From Plasmodiophora brassicae (lineage: Eukaryota; Endomyxa: Phytomyxea; Phytomyxea; Plasmodiophorida), in assembly GCA_036867785.1 (NCBI GenBank), contig CP145415.1, positions 1,178,001-1,242,000 on the forward strand: a DNA stretch of 64,000 nucleotides, given 5' to 3'. Below the pieces are notes generated by a model. It worked only from the letters and a program-made list of their open reading frames with translations, ran no database searches and was not told the DNA's origin. Below are positions 1 through 8,767 of this stretch, piece after piece (position 1 is the stretch's first letter; the number at the start of each line of letters is the position of its first letter). Position numbers and translations under genes: made by a program.

Positions 1-287
1 CTGCCTGGAAAATAATCGAACATTCTGTCCTGTTGTCGAACGATCCGTCCCTAGCAGTCGAGCGAGACTCACCCCATCTGACGGAGGCTGACTTCCGGCT
101 GAACGGGTTATGGCACTTGCCATACGATGCGATGTCGTGCGGGTTCGTCGGGAGGAGGTAGCCTTCGACCTCAGCGACGCCAGGGTGCCATCGTCGCCAG
201 TAACGCCAAGGGATGCCCTGCGCGCGTACGGGAAGCCCTGGTTGCGGCGTTGTGCGTGCCGGCCGGGCGCCCGTGCTCACAACGATC
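1..287. other. Left edge, upstream of the monooxygenase gene
   Basis: No supported gene. The monooxygenase reading frame extends upstream to an ATG at 213, but the residues before position 288 do not look like part of the family, so this stretch is treated as 5' flank. An upstream exon cannot be excluded. Confidence 0.4.
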
Positions 288-1538
288 ATGTCGAAGCCGT
301 TGCTAAACATAGCGGGGCGATTGCATCGGCGACGACGGCACTGCGAGTCGCGTGTGGCGATCATTGGCGCCGGATTGCCCGGCCTGGCCGCCGCCACACT
401 GCTACGACGTAATCTCAACTGCCGGGTCACCGTCTTCGAGCAGCATGCCGACGCCGACGACGCCGATCGACGCGCCGCCTTCGTGCATGGCAGCCGCGTC
501 TATGTGACACCGAGTACGTCGACCGAAACGCGCGCCCTGCTGCGTCTGACTGCTGTGCCAACAGGAATGCGACGCGCCCTGGAGAGCTGCGACATCGGCT
601 ACCGTCGCCACATCGTCGAGACGCGCCCGGCGACCTACCTGGACTGGGACGCCGTCGATATGTTCAGCGATGCCGATCGAGAGTACCGCGCCGAACGGGC
701 GCCCCAGATCGTCGCCCGCGCCATCGCCGCCGACCTCCGGCAGCGAATCGACGACGACGCGCTTCGGGTCCGATATGGCGTCCGAGTCGCTGCCGACGAC
801 CTCGTCGTCAACAGGGACCGGACGATCAGCGTGCTCGGCGACGATTACGACCTGCTGCTCGGGTGCGACGGCCGGCGATCGATCGTTCGCCCGCTGGTGA
901 CCCCGTTGCAACAAGCGGAACGGGACCCGTCGATGCGGCGCGTCATCTTCGACGTGCCCGTTGCCGCCTGCGAGGACGCCGTCAGCGAGGACATTGGGTT
1001 TGTCGGCAGCAAGATGGTCGTCCACGTGTCGCTGCTGGAGCACGACGGCCAGGATCGGCTGCGCGTGACGATGACGTTCCCGATCGGGTCGGCGGCGGCA
1101 CTCGGCGACCCGATCGACGCGTTCCGCAAGCGTGTCAAGATGTCGCAGTCGGCTGTGCTTCGTGGCATACCCGACCACGTTGACAATCGGACCCGGGTCG
1201 AGGTCCACAACCTTGTCGACCGCGACTGGCCCGTCATGACGTCGACGTTCTACTGGCCGATCGCGTTGCTGGGTGATGCGCTGCGCCAGATGGTCCCGTA
1301 CCACGACGAGCTGTCGTCGCTGGCGTTGGAGGACGCCGTCCAGGTCTGCAATGCGTACAGGCAGTCGTCGAGGCGCGACGTGCACGAATACTGGCAGGCG
1401 GTCGAACCGCCCGCTCGTGTCTGGATTGAGCAGGCGCGGTCCAACATGGAGTTCATGCATGCCAAGGCGGCCACTGACAAACTGGTCGAATTGCACGGCG
1501 CGCTGCTGGAATGCGCCGAATCGCCCCGGAACGTTTGA
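288..1538 (+). CDS. FAD-dependent monooxygenase (UbiH/kynurenine-monooxygenase-like)
   Basis: This is a single-exon protein of about 416 aa. A Rossmann FAD-binding motif (VAIIGAGLPGLAAA) lies about 22 residues in and is followed by an acidic strand end (VTVFEQH). A second flavin motif reads LLLGCDGRRS near the middle, and a GD-type motif (ALLGDALRQMVP) lies in the last third. This arrangement is that of class A flavoprotein hydroxylases. The ATG at 288 is preferred because it leaves a normal short lead to the FAD motif; an in-frame ATG at 213 also exists. The substrate cannot be told. The canonical GDAAH is GDALR here, so activity deserves checking. Family assignment is good, specific function unknown. 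Confidence 0.75.
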   Translation: MSKPLLNIAGRLHRRRRHCESRVAIIGAGLPGLAAATLLRRNLNCRVTVFEQHADADDADRRAAFVHGSRVYVTPSTSTETRALLRLTAVPTGMRRALESCDIGYRRHIVETRPATYLDWDAVDMFSDADREYRAERAPQIVARAIAADLRQRIDDDALRVRYGVRVAADDLVVNRDRTISVLGDDYDLLLGCDGRRSIVRPLVTPLQQAERDPSMRRVIFDVPVAACEDAVSEDIGFVGSKMVVHVSLLEHDGQDRLRVTMTFPIGSAAALGDPIDAFRKRVKMSQSAVLRGIPDHVDNRTRVEVHNLVDRDWPVMTSTFYWPIALLGDALRQMVPYHDELSSLALEDAVQVCNAYRQSSRRDVHEYWQAVEPPARVWIEQARSNMEFMHAKAATDKLVELHGALLECAESPRNV

Positions 1539-1656
1539 CAACCTGTATACGCTTGTACATACATGACTGATCGGCATCGCCGCGTTGTACCTGTCGTCTG
1601 AGGACGCCACGCCCGCCGCATCCCGGCACTGTTTGCCAAGGCTGGCTGGATGTGTT

Positions 1657-2456
1657 TCAAAGGTTCCTCGACGGTTGTCCGACGGCATACGCTGGCGACA
1701 GGATTCGGACGGCGGGGAAGGTTCCAGTAGAACAGTCGCAACGAACCCGGAACCAAGACGGGTTACCTGTCAAGGCACACGCGATCGTGCGCGTTTGCCA
1801 TGGATGCACGCTGTTGTTGACGTAGAAGCGGTTGCCATGCTTCCTATGCAGGCGTCTGGAGAGCAGCCAGCTCGCTCTGCGCGTACCAACCCCAGGAGCG
1901 CACGCGGCTTTCGTCGCCGATGGAATCAAATGGCAATGCCTTCCGGTTCCGATCGCCCGCCAGTGAGCCGCCCCATGACAGATTCACGATCAGCGAAAGC
2001 CCTGCCGTTGCCCTAGTCAACGTTTCGACACTGTTCGTCTGGAGCTGGGACTCGATGCCGTCCTTCGTGATCGCGAACGGTATACTGACGCAATACACGA
2101 AGACGCTCACACGTCGTTGATTTTAGGCTAGTCGAACCTGCGTCGCTGATGAGGCGGTCGAGCTGGCCATACGTGGCTCGGAAGGTATGAGCGGCACAGG
2201 CGACACTGGCCTGGATGAGCTGTACACTGGCGTTAGGAACGTTGTCAGCGCTGGTCATGGCGATCGCGTCGTTGGCCCTGGCCCCGGATGGCGCCCTGAT
2301 CATTGCAGATGCCGGCTTCCTCGCTAACGCCAGCGCCGTCGCGTACCCAAGGCCCGGGTCCGCACCCGTCACGAAGAACGCCTTGTTGGACGGATTCGCC
2401 AGGGCGTCCGGCGTGAAACCGGTCGGGTTCGACGGCCACACCGATGGCACCAACAT
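1657..2456 (-). pseudogene. Decayed tandem copy of the neighbouring SDR gene
   Basis: Fragments in different minus-strand frames match the intact dehydrogenase at 2670-3750 in order. The first (from ATG 2456) carries the same N-terminus and a damaged cofactor motif, VTGADPGLGYATALALA, where the intact copy has TGATAGIG. The next (about 2110-1930) has FAITKDGIESQLQTN. The last (about 1860-1720) has HGNRFYVN followed by SVHP. The NNAG motif has become SDAG, and the YGQSK active site reads YAQSE. Reading-frame breaks and loss of the catalytic lysine show this is a relic. It is oriented like the functional gene and lies about 210 bp downstream of it, so a tandem duplication is the simplest origin. 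Confidence 0.8.
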
Positions 2457-2669
2457 GCTATCGATCTACGAAGAACGACTAGTCGGGCATTTCGGTGGTG
2501 GGCGCAACGCTGGCCTACAACCGTCGAGCCGAGCGCATTGCTCGCAGCGGCCTGTGGGTATCCCCGAACGACAACGGGTCCACACGTTCAGTAATGGTCG
2601 GTTCAAGACGGGGCCAGGAGTCGGACAGAGCAGCGGGTTCGAAGTGAGTGGCCGAGTGCACCGACGCAA

Positions 2670-3750
2670 TCAGAGGCCTCGGTCACGGAGGGCTTTCTCG
2701 GTCCAGGCCCACAGGGCCTCAGCGAGCTTGTCGTCGGTGGCGACCTCACTCAAGTTCGTCGACTGGCGTGCGAGCGGTTCGAAATACTGATTCTTGATGC
2801 CGTTCTCAACGATGTCAGGTGAGGTGGCCACGTAGAGCGACGTCCAGGCGCCTTGGTCGGCACGAAGCGCCGCTAGTTTGAAGACCGAGAACACCAGGGA
2901 GACGACGGGTCGCATAAACGATCCCCATGCTGACACCGGGCCACGCATCAGCTCGGTCGAAACGAACCCTGTGTCACAACGGGGGTTACATCGCCGCCAC
3001 ACAAACAGGCCTAGGGTCGCATCATATCGCCTACCTGGATGCACGCTGTTAACATAGATACGACTGCCGTACCTCTTGTGCAGGCCTCGGGTGAAGAGAA
3101 TGTTCGCCAGCTTGCTCTGCCCGTAGCGGGCCCACGTACCCATCCGGTTCTCGTCGTTGATCGAATCAAAGACGATGCCCTCGGGTTTCGGGGCCCACCA
3201 GTGAGCGTCCGATGACAGGTTGACGATTCGTGGGCGCTCAGCACGTTCCAGCGCCGGCAACAACTCTCTCGTCAGCAGGAAATGCCCCACATGGTTTGTC
3301 TGGAACTGCGACTCGATGCCGTCCTTCGTGATCTCGAACGGTACCGCCATAATTCCTGCGAACGGTCGGCCGCGCGACGATTAGATCAGCGGGCAAATGG
3401 GGGGCACGCATTCGACCTGCGTTGTTGACGAGGCAGTCGAGCTTGTCGTGCCTGGTTCGGAACGTACGCGCCGCATCGGCAACAGTCTTGAGATCGGCCA
3501 GATCCATCTGGATGAACTCCACGTTGGCTTCCGGAACCTGCGCCTTGATACTGGCGATCGCATCGCGGGCCCTGGCCTCGGATCGCGCCCCGATGACGAC
3601 CGTTGCCGACTTCTTCGCCAACGCCAACGCCGTCTCGTAGCCAATGCCCGCGGTCGCACCGGTCACGAAGAACGTCTTGTTGGACAGATCCGGCAAGGAG
3701 GCGTCGGGCGAGAAACCGGTCGGGTTCCGTACCCACATCGACGACAACAT
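2670..3750 (-). CDS. Short-chain dehydrogenase/reductase (retinol dehydrogenase/WWOX-like)
   Basis: Three exons (3750-3417, 3355-3035, 2968-2670) are joined by introns of 61 and 66 nt. The joins restore NNAG followed by IMAVPFE, and HPGFVSTEL. Visible are the cofactor motif TGATAGIG near residue 30, NNAG, a serine in the IVNLSS strand and the catalytic YGQSK. The length of about 317 aa and the 'QTNHVGHFLLT' type segment fit retinol dehydrogenase 11-14/WWOX-type SDRs that use NADP(H). The substrate is not predictable. A broken duplicate follows directly downstream. The second intron is a multiple of three and has no in-frame stop, so a naive ORF reads through it. Confidence 0.88.
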
Positions 3751-3910
3751 GATGTTGCCAACCCTTTTTTTCGGTTCATCGTGATTCGTGACGCTCTCTC
3801 AGTTGGAGGAGAGCCAGGCAAAATGGAGACGTGTACCGTTCTACGTAATACTCCGTTTCATTTGAAGAGTCCGACCGTGCACTGTACTCCAGCCAGGATT
3901 AACGTCATAA

Positions 3911-4250
3911 GAGCATCTCCACCCGTTGTACCTAAACCTATACCTAAGCGGACTCATAGGGATCACCAAATTTACAGAAAAATGGGTGCTCCCCCCAGCG
4001 GTGCTCGGCGTCTCTAATTCTTTGAACGTGTGTCGCCGTGGAGTTGTCCGATCCGACGGCGTCCCACGCAATTCCGCTGCCGTTGGGCGCTACCTATACT
4101 CCGTGACAGATCTGCTCAGATCTGTGGTCCCGTTTAAAGACTCTACCTAAACGGTTAGGTATAGGTACAACGGGTGGGGAACGAATTCATTATCAAGTAT
4201 CTCTAAATCTACGGAAAAATTTAGGTTTAGGTACAACGGGTGGAGATGCT
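3911..4250. mobile_element. 340-bp MITE with 30-bp perfect terminal inverted repeats
   Basis: Positions 3911-3940 and 4221-4250 are perfect inverted copies beginning GAGCATCTCCACCCGTTGTA. Both ends are flanked by TAA (3908-3910 and 4251-4253), the kind of TWA target duplication made by PIF/Harbinger transposases. The interior is AT-rich and non-coding, unlike the GC-rich surroundings. A third, imperfect copy of the terminus (inverted, about 4152-4178) sits inside the element, so it may be a nested or rearranged insertion. The terminus resembles ends of plant Tourist/Harbinger MITEs as I remember them, but I cannot verify that here. Confidence 0.85.
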
Positions 4251-4369
4251 CTAAAGAGGCGTGTTTTTATAGAACTCTGTTTATAACTATACCAGACAGT
4301 TATCATTCCGGCGACATATGTCCCATGATATGGATGCGCTTCCAACTTATACCTTTCGCCGGTTGACGT

Positions 4370-5400
4370 CTGAGATTTCCAAAAATAGCCCACCCCTGCA
4401 GACGACTGGCCGAAATCGATACGGCGCCGTCGGCGCTGGACGTCTCGCTGTCAACGACCTTTCTGATGAAGGATGAGGGACTGATCCAGCACGTATACGG
4501 CACGGTGGGGCCAACGCTGACGTTTCAAAATGCGATCACGCGTCTTGCTCACTGTATCCAGATGCTGTCCGACGATCTGACGTGTTTCCAGCCGATGTTT
4601 GACTATGTACATGTAGACGAGAAGTACTTCTACATCTGCAAAGCCAAGCAAGGTTATTCCATCGTTCGGGGCGAGGCGACACCCGCGCGGTATGTTCAGA
4701 ATCGGCGCATTCTCAAGAAGGTCATGGTTCTCATGGCTGTGGCGAGGCCGCGATACGTCGTCGAGACGGGAGCGCTATTTGACGGTAAAATAGGGTGCTT
4801 CACGTTTACCGGTAGCGAACCAGCCAAACGATCCTCTCGCAACCGACCCAAAGAAACGCTGGTCATGAAGGCCACGGAATCCATCAACAGGAACGAGTAC
4901 GTCAGGGTAATGATGGAGAAGGTCATCCCTGCGATCACGCTGAAGTGGCCGCAGAGTTCCAAATCCATGCCCATCCGCGGTCAACATGATAATGCTCCTC
5001 CGCATTCACGTATCGATCGAGATGAAGCGATTGCCCGAGCGGCATCGTCCGACGGCTGGAACATATCGGTATGACCTCAACCCCCTCAATTCCCCCGACC
5101 TGAACATTCTTGATCTTGGGTTGTTTGCGGCTAGTCAGGCTCGCCAGCTTCGGAAGCCGGCCAAATCAATTGATGACATGGTCGCGAATATCGAAGCAGC
5201 GTCCAACGATATTGAGTGGCAAACAATCGGTGACTAATTATGCCTGTCCCTACAGAAGACAATGGAAGCTTGCTTGGTCCATGGGAACGCCTTCAAACCA
5301 CCACACATGCACAAAGCGCACCTGCGACGACACAATATGCTTCCGATCGCTATCCACTGCGACACATCAGCGCTCCGCAATGCCAAGCGAAAGATTAGCA
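4370..5400 (+). pseudogene. Tc1/mariner-type transposase relic
   Basis: An open frame from before 4466 to 5074 carries a DDE transposase core: VDEKYFY (first Asp region, about 4615), then QHDNAPPHS (second Asp, about 4983). At about 5065 the frame ends in TGA. The expected continuation (NPLNSPDLNILDLGLF) lies in another frame up to a stop at 5237, so there is a frameshift. A further fragment reading FKPPHMHKAHLRRH (about 5291-5335) matches the usual C-terminal end of this family. The N-terminal DNA-binding helices are not intact; an in-frame stop at 4364 precedes the readable part. No intact terminal repeats were found. It is non-functional as it stands. Confidence 0.85.
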
Positions 5401-5626
5401 AGGCCGTGTGGGAGGACTCGATATCTCATGGGAAGCCTTCCATGCATTCCCATGAGATATCCCCCACACGGCCTTGCTGATCTTTCGCTTGGCATTGCGG
5501 AGCGCTGATGTGTCGCAGTGGATAGCGATCGGAAGCATATTGTGTCGTCGCAGGTGGGCTTTGTGCATGTGTGGTGGTTTGAAGGCGTTCCCACCCCCAT
5601 GGACCACGCAAGCTTCCATTGTCTTC
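5256..5626. repeat. Large near-perfect palindrome (arms of about 165-185 bp)
   Basis: Sequence from 5256 to about 5440 is repeated in inverted orientation from about 5442 to 5626, with a few substitutions and small indels. The right arm, read on the minus strand, again encodes the transposase C-terminal fragment (FKPPHMHKAHLRRH). The centre is itself palindromic (CTCATGGGAAG facing CATTCCCATGAG, about 5427-5456). As one strand this would fold into a long hairpin. It probably arose by inverted duplication of the 3' end of a mariner copy. Confidence 0.85.
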
Positions 5627-6255
5627 CAGTCCCCAGGAGGCCATGAGCCCATGTCCCATGGGCCATGACCCTGCCAGCCCGTATGCACACTCGGCACGAC
5701 CGTATTTGTCATCGACGACCTTGATGCTTCATTTATCGCCTGCTCAGGACCGGACCAGTTAGTCACAATTGGCCGGTGCACGATTTCCGTGAATTTCCGT
5801 GGGTAATCGACGAATTGTGGGGAAACTCGGTCTGATCGGGGATTCGAGAATGCGTCCTACGACGCTGCGGCACAAAGGCCCGGATCTCAGCATCAAATGG
5901 GCAATGTCAGTATTGAACGGTGGTATCGAAACAGGGCACCTTACCGTGAGTCCGCTCACCGCGGCGGCGTCCAGGACGAGGTAAATGGGTTCGCCTGAGG
6001 CTTGTTCATGACAAATAGGCTATCGACGTCCATCGTTACGAAGCGCCAACGTGGAAGGGGGCAAGGCGGCGGACGTTTGACTCATCGTCCACCAGGTGAA
6101 ACGAAGCGTGCGTCCTGTGGCACTGTTGGGAAAACGACACCAACTGTCTACATAGGTAGCGACACTACATGCGAGCGATAAGGTCGCCGGGTACCACACC
6201 TGCTTGCGAACTAGTAGTAGGTGGCTAAACTAGATCCGCGATCACGTCGGTGGCC
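5627..6255. other. Gene-free stretch
   Basis: No coding region, RNA gene or repeat that I can support between the palindrome and the next open frame. Confidence 0.5.
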
Positions 6256-6951
6256 ATGGACGACGACGGCGCCGATCCCGACCAGAGCACGGACGTGCTG
6301 GCGCTGGCCGAGAGCGTTATTGCCGCCATCGGGGACCCTGATTCGCGAGCGTCGCAGGACGCCGACGAATGTGGCGAGTCGGATCCTGGAACAGAAACGC
6401 TGGAGCTGGCCGAAAGTGTCATTGCTGCTCTCAGTAGATCTGGCTCGCAACTGTCGCAGGGTGCCGCCGATGAATACGTCGAATCGGATTCGCGAACAGG
6501 TCTGCTGGTGACCGCTGGACCTGCTGTTGCTGCCGTCGGTGAGACTGATTCCCAAGCGTCCCTCGACGCCGAATCCCCGCGGCTGACCTGCTCCCCGACG
6601 CTCATGGACGGTCAATCAGGGTGTCCCGTTGATGACAGTAGCAACGACCATATTGAGCAGGAGATGCTGGCATCAGCAGAGACTGTCATTGCATCGGCGA
6701 ATGCCGCGGGCGACGACCGATCCGATGACGATGGCGAAACCGCTGCTGTTGACCCGTCTACGTTCGAGCCGAGGCCGGCACTTCCTGAGCACGCTCATCC
6801 ACCGGCAGACGGCACGGCACCCGGTTCCCCTAGCAACGAGACTGGGCATCAACCTGCAGCATCGTCGGGCGAAGGAGCAGCGGACGACCATCAGCAATGC
6901 AAGGAGCACGTTCGACATATTGGAGAACCGGAACCCGACCGCGACGGTTAG
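6256..6951 (+). CDS. Acidic low-complexity protein with internal LAESVIAA repeats
   Basis: A 231-aa single-exon frame that I do not recognise. Its N-terminal half contains about four diverged units of roughly 40 aa, each opening with a hydrophobic helix-like core (LALAESVIAAI, LELAESVIAAL, VTAGPAVAAV, LASAETVIASA) and continuing with Asp/Ser/Gln-rich sequence. The C-terminal half is rich in Pro, Ala, Asp and His and probably disordered. There are no signal peptide or membrane spans. It could be an upstream exon of the gene starting at 7249, which lies in the same frame about 300 bp on, but no clear splice sites link them. Confidence 0.5.
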   Translation: MDDDGADPDQSTDVLALAESVIAAIGDPDSRASQDADECGESDPGTETLELAESVIAALSRSGSQLSQGAADEYVESDSRTGLLVTAGPAVAAVGETDSQASLDAESPRLTCSPTLMDGQSGCPVDDSSNDHIEQEMLASAETVIASANAAGDDRSDDDGETAAVDPSTFEPRPALPEHAHPPADGTAPGSPSNETGHQPAASSGEGAADDHQQCKEHVRHIGEPEPDRDG

Positions 6952-7248
6952 CGGCTGCTCTTTCGACAGGTACTGCCCCCGTGTCGTCGCTAACGCGATA
7001 CGTGTTGCACAGAGCGGGCAGGCACAAGGAGAAGGAGTGCAAAGATAGACGGCACAGGACGACGGCACCACCGGCGGGGTCGTCGTGCCTGGTCGCCTGC
7101 TGGCAGGCCGGCTCACAACGATGGCCCAGGAGGGACGCATCGAAGTTGGACCAACCTACTGGACGCGTCATGGACCAGGTTGCCGTTCCTGGCGTCGTGG
7201 GAGACACCCGACTGCACCGGTAAGGCGGACGACAGGAAAGCGATACCC

Positions 7249-7977
7249 ATGGCGTTCGTGACGTCCAGTCTGGCGATGCCGACGATGACGACGGCGTCGC
7301 TACAGAAAGCCAGCGTCATTGTCGACCGGTTGCTCCAGGCGGGTAAACTTCGCCAGCAGCGCCTGGATCAGGCAACGCGACGGTACCATGAGCAGCAGGA
7401 TCGTCGCGAACGAGAACAGTGTACGTTTCGACCTCGGATCCCCCGACCGCCGCGACGGTCGATCAGCAGCGTCCCTGTTCCGGACGAGCACGTCGAGAAG
7501 GAGATCTTCGACCATCTCGACGAGACGCTGCAGAAGGACGCAACGGCGAAAGCGTCAAAGAACGCTGCCGTTTCGTCCGTGTTCGCCCGGCTGCATCAGG
7601 CGGCACAGGATCGGCAGACGCGTCAGAGGAGGAAGGCGGAGCGGGTCGCCCAGGAGACGCAGAAGGCGGAGATGACCGAGTGCACGTTCCGCCCATCACT
7701 GAACAAGTGGCCCGTACCGATCGCCAAGGAGGACGTCAGCGTGCGCCTGTTCCAGGACGCCGAGAAGCGCGAACAGTTCATCCAGAGCGTTCGCGACGAA
7801 CTGGACCCGCTGCAGGAGATAACGTTCCAGCCGACGATCAACCAGAGGAGCAAGCGCCTGGCGATGAAGAAGATGTCGGCCAATGGCGCGGCTGCCCCGC
7901 GCGTGTTCGAGCGGCTGTACAACGCGAAGCAACGCGATCTGGGCAGATTCGCCAATCGCCGTCCGTGCTGGATATAG
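7249..7977 (+). CDS. Basic coiled-coil protein with repeated TFxPxIN-type motifs
   Basis: A frame of about 242 aa with long charged helices (many Arg, Gln, Glu and Lys). A short motif is seen three times: CTFRPRIPR, CTFRPSLNK and ITFQPTINQ, each after or before a predicted helix. Similar F-x-P-x-I-N motifs recur in large coiled-coil and flagellum/cytoskeleton-associated proteins of protists, but I cannot assign a function. The ATG at 7249 was chosen as the first methionine in a coding-like context; the frame is open upstream to 7180. The C-terminal residues may run into an unrecognised intron. Confidence 0.6.
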   Translation: MAFVTSSLAMPTMTTASLQKASVIVDRLLQAGKLRQQRLDQATRRYHEQQDRREREQCTFRPRIPRPPRRSISSVPVPDEHVEKEIFDHLDETLQKDATAKASKNAAVSSVFARLHQAAQDRQTRQRRKAERVAQETQKAEMTECTFRPSLNKWPVPIAKEDVSVRLFQDAEKREQFIQSVRDELDPLQEITFQPTINQRSKRLAMKKMSANGAAAPRVFERLYNAKQRDLGRFANRRPCWI

Positions 7978-8052
7978 AGGAATTTATGACCGACCGGTGC
8001 GCGCGCGCGCGCCTGATGCATAGCCGCGTGCTAGACGAGGACCAGGTCGTGT

Positions 8053-8547
8053 TCACTCGTGGCCGTCGGGCGTGGCGAGCTCCGGGTTGTGGTAGACCGA
8101 CGCGGCAACTTCCCACTCGGGATCTCCCGACGTGATCTCCCTCTCGTACTCGACAGCCTTCTCCTTCGCCCGCAGATAACTATAGGGAACAGCGACCGTA
8201 TACCGTCAAGCCACGATGGGCACAGGCGCACGTGACGAACCGTAGGTCTTCATCCGCCTGGAGCAAGGGCGTCACCACCAGTTTAGCGCGATGGTCCACG
8301 AACTTGATGTCGCTACCGACACAGACACTGCTTGAAACAGGACCGACGATCACGGAGCCATCCCATAGTACCGCCACTGGTGGTTGCGGTACACCTGCCC
8401 GATCAGGCCCAGGAAGAACGTGCCGATGCCGATCGCCCACCATCCCTTGCCGGACGGGCCCCACTTCGGCATGGTCCGCACGAACCGCCCCGGCGAGAAC
8501 CCGCCGGCGGGCGGCATGTCCTGGTGATACGCAGGCGGATTCGACAT
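8053..8547 (-). CDS. NDUFA13: NADH dehydrogenase 1 alpha subcomplex subunit 13 (GRIM-19)
   Basis: Phase-checked exons 8547-8354, 8312-8241 and 8179-8053 give 130 aa, close to the 140-150 aa usual for GRIM-19. The N-terminus holds the family's QDMPPAGGFSP. A single membrane span follows (WWAIGIGTFFLGLIG), then a charged helix with LVVTPLLQADEDLR, equivalent to the ALLPLLQAE segment, and the C-terminal W-x-V-x-x-S-V-Y-H type end (WEVAASVYHNP). The protein is an accessory subunit of mitochondrial complex I. Introns are 41 and 61 nt; the 41-nt intron is the shortest I placed. It is divergent from the PPPDE gene, with about 220 bp between start codons. Confidence 0.88.
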
Positions 8548-8767
8548 CGCGTCGCCTGTCTCCGTCCCTCCCACACCCGTTCGTCGACGACACACACACA
8601 GGCCGAAATCGTTCCCCAGACACCGAGGCGGATACCGCGACGACGAGGGGGGGTACCGTGTCCCAGCGGCGGCAGCTACAAAAAAACGCCCAGGAAATGG
8701 ACGTTGTTTTTTGACGTGCGCTTGCTCAGTGCCGCTGTGCGTTGCCGCAAGGCAACAACAACACCAG
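8548..8767. promoter_or_regulatory. Shared intergenic promoter region, NDUFA13 and PPPDE-PUL gene
   Basis: Only 220 bp separate the start codons of two divergently transcribed genes, so both promoters must lie here or overlap the first exons. I see no convincing TATA box or other named element. Confidence 0.4.

Noticed and set aside
402-1688. 428-aa open frame on the minus strand opposite the monooxygenase
   Set aside because: It is Arg/Val/Asp-rich shadow sequence with no motifs, while the plus strand carries clear FAD-binding motifs.
2215-2790. 191-aa plus-strand frame
   Set aside because: Antisense to the SDR relic and the end of the intact SDR; no family features.
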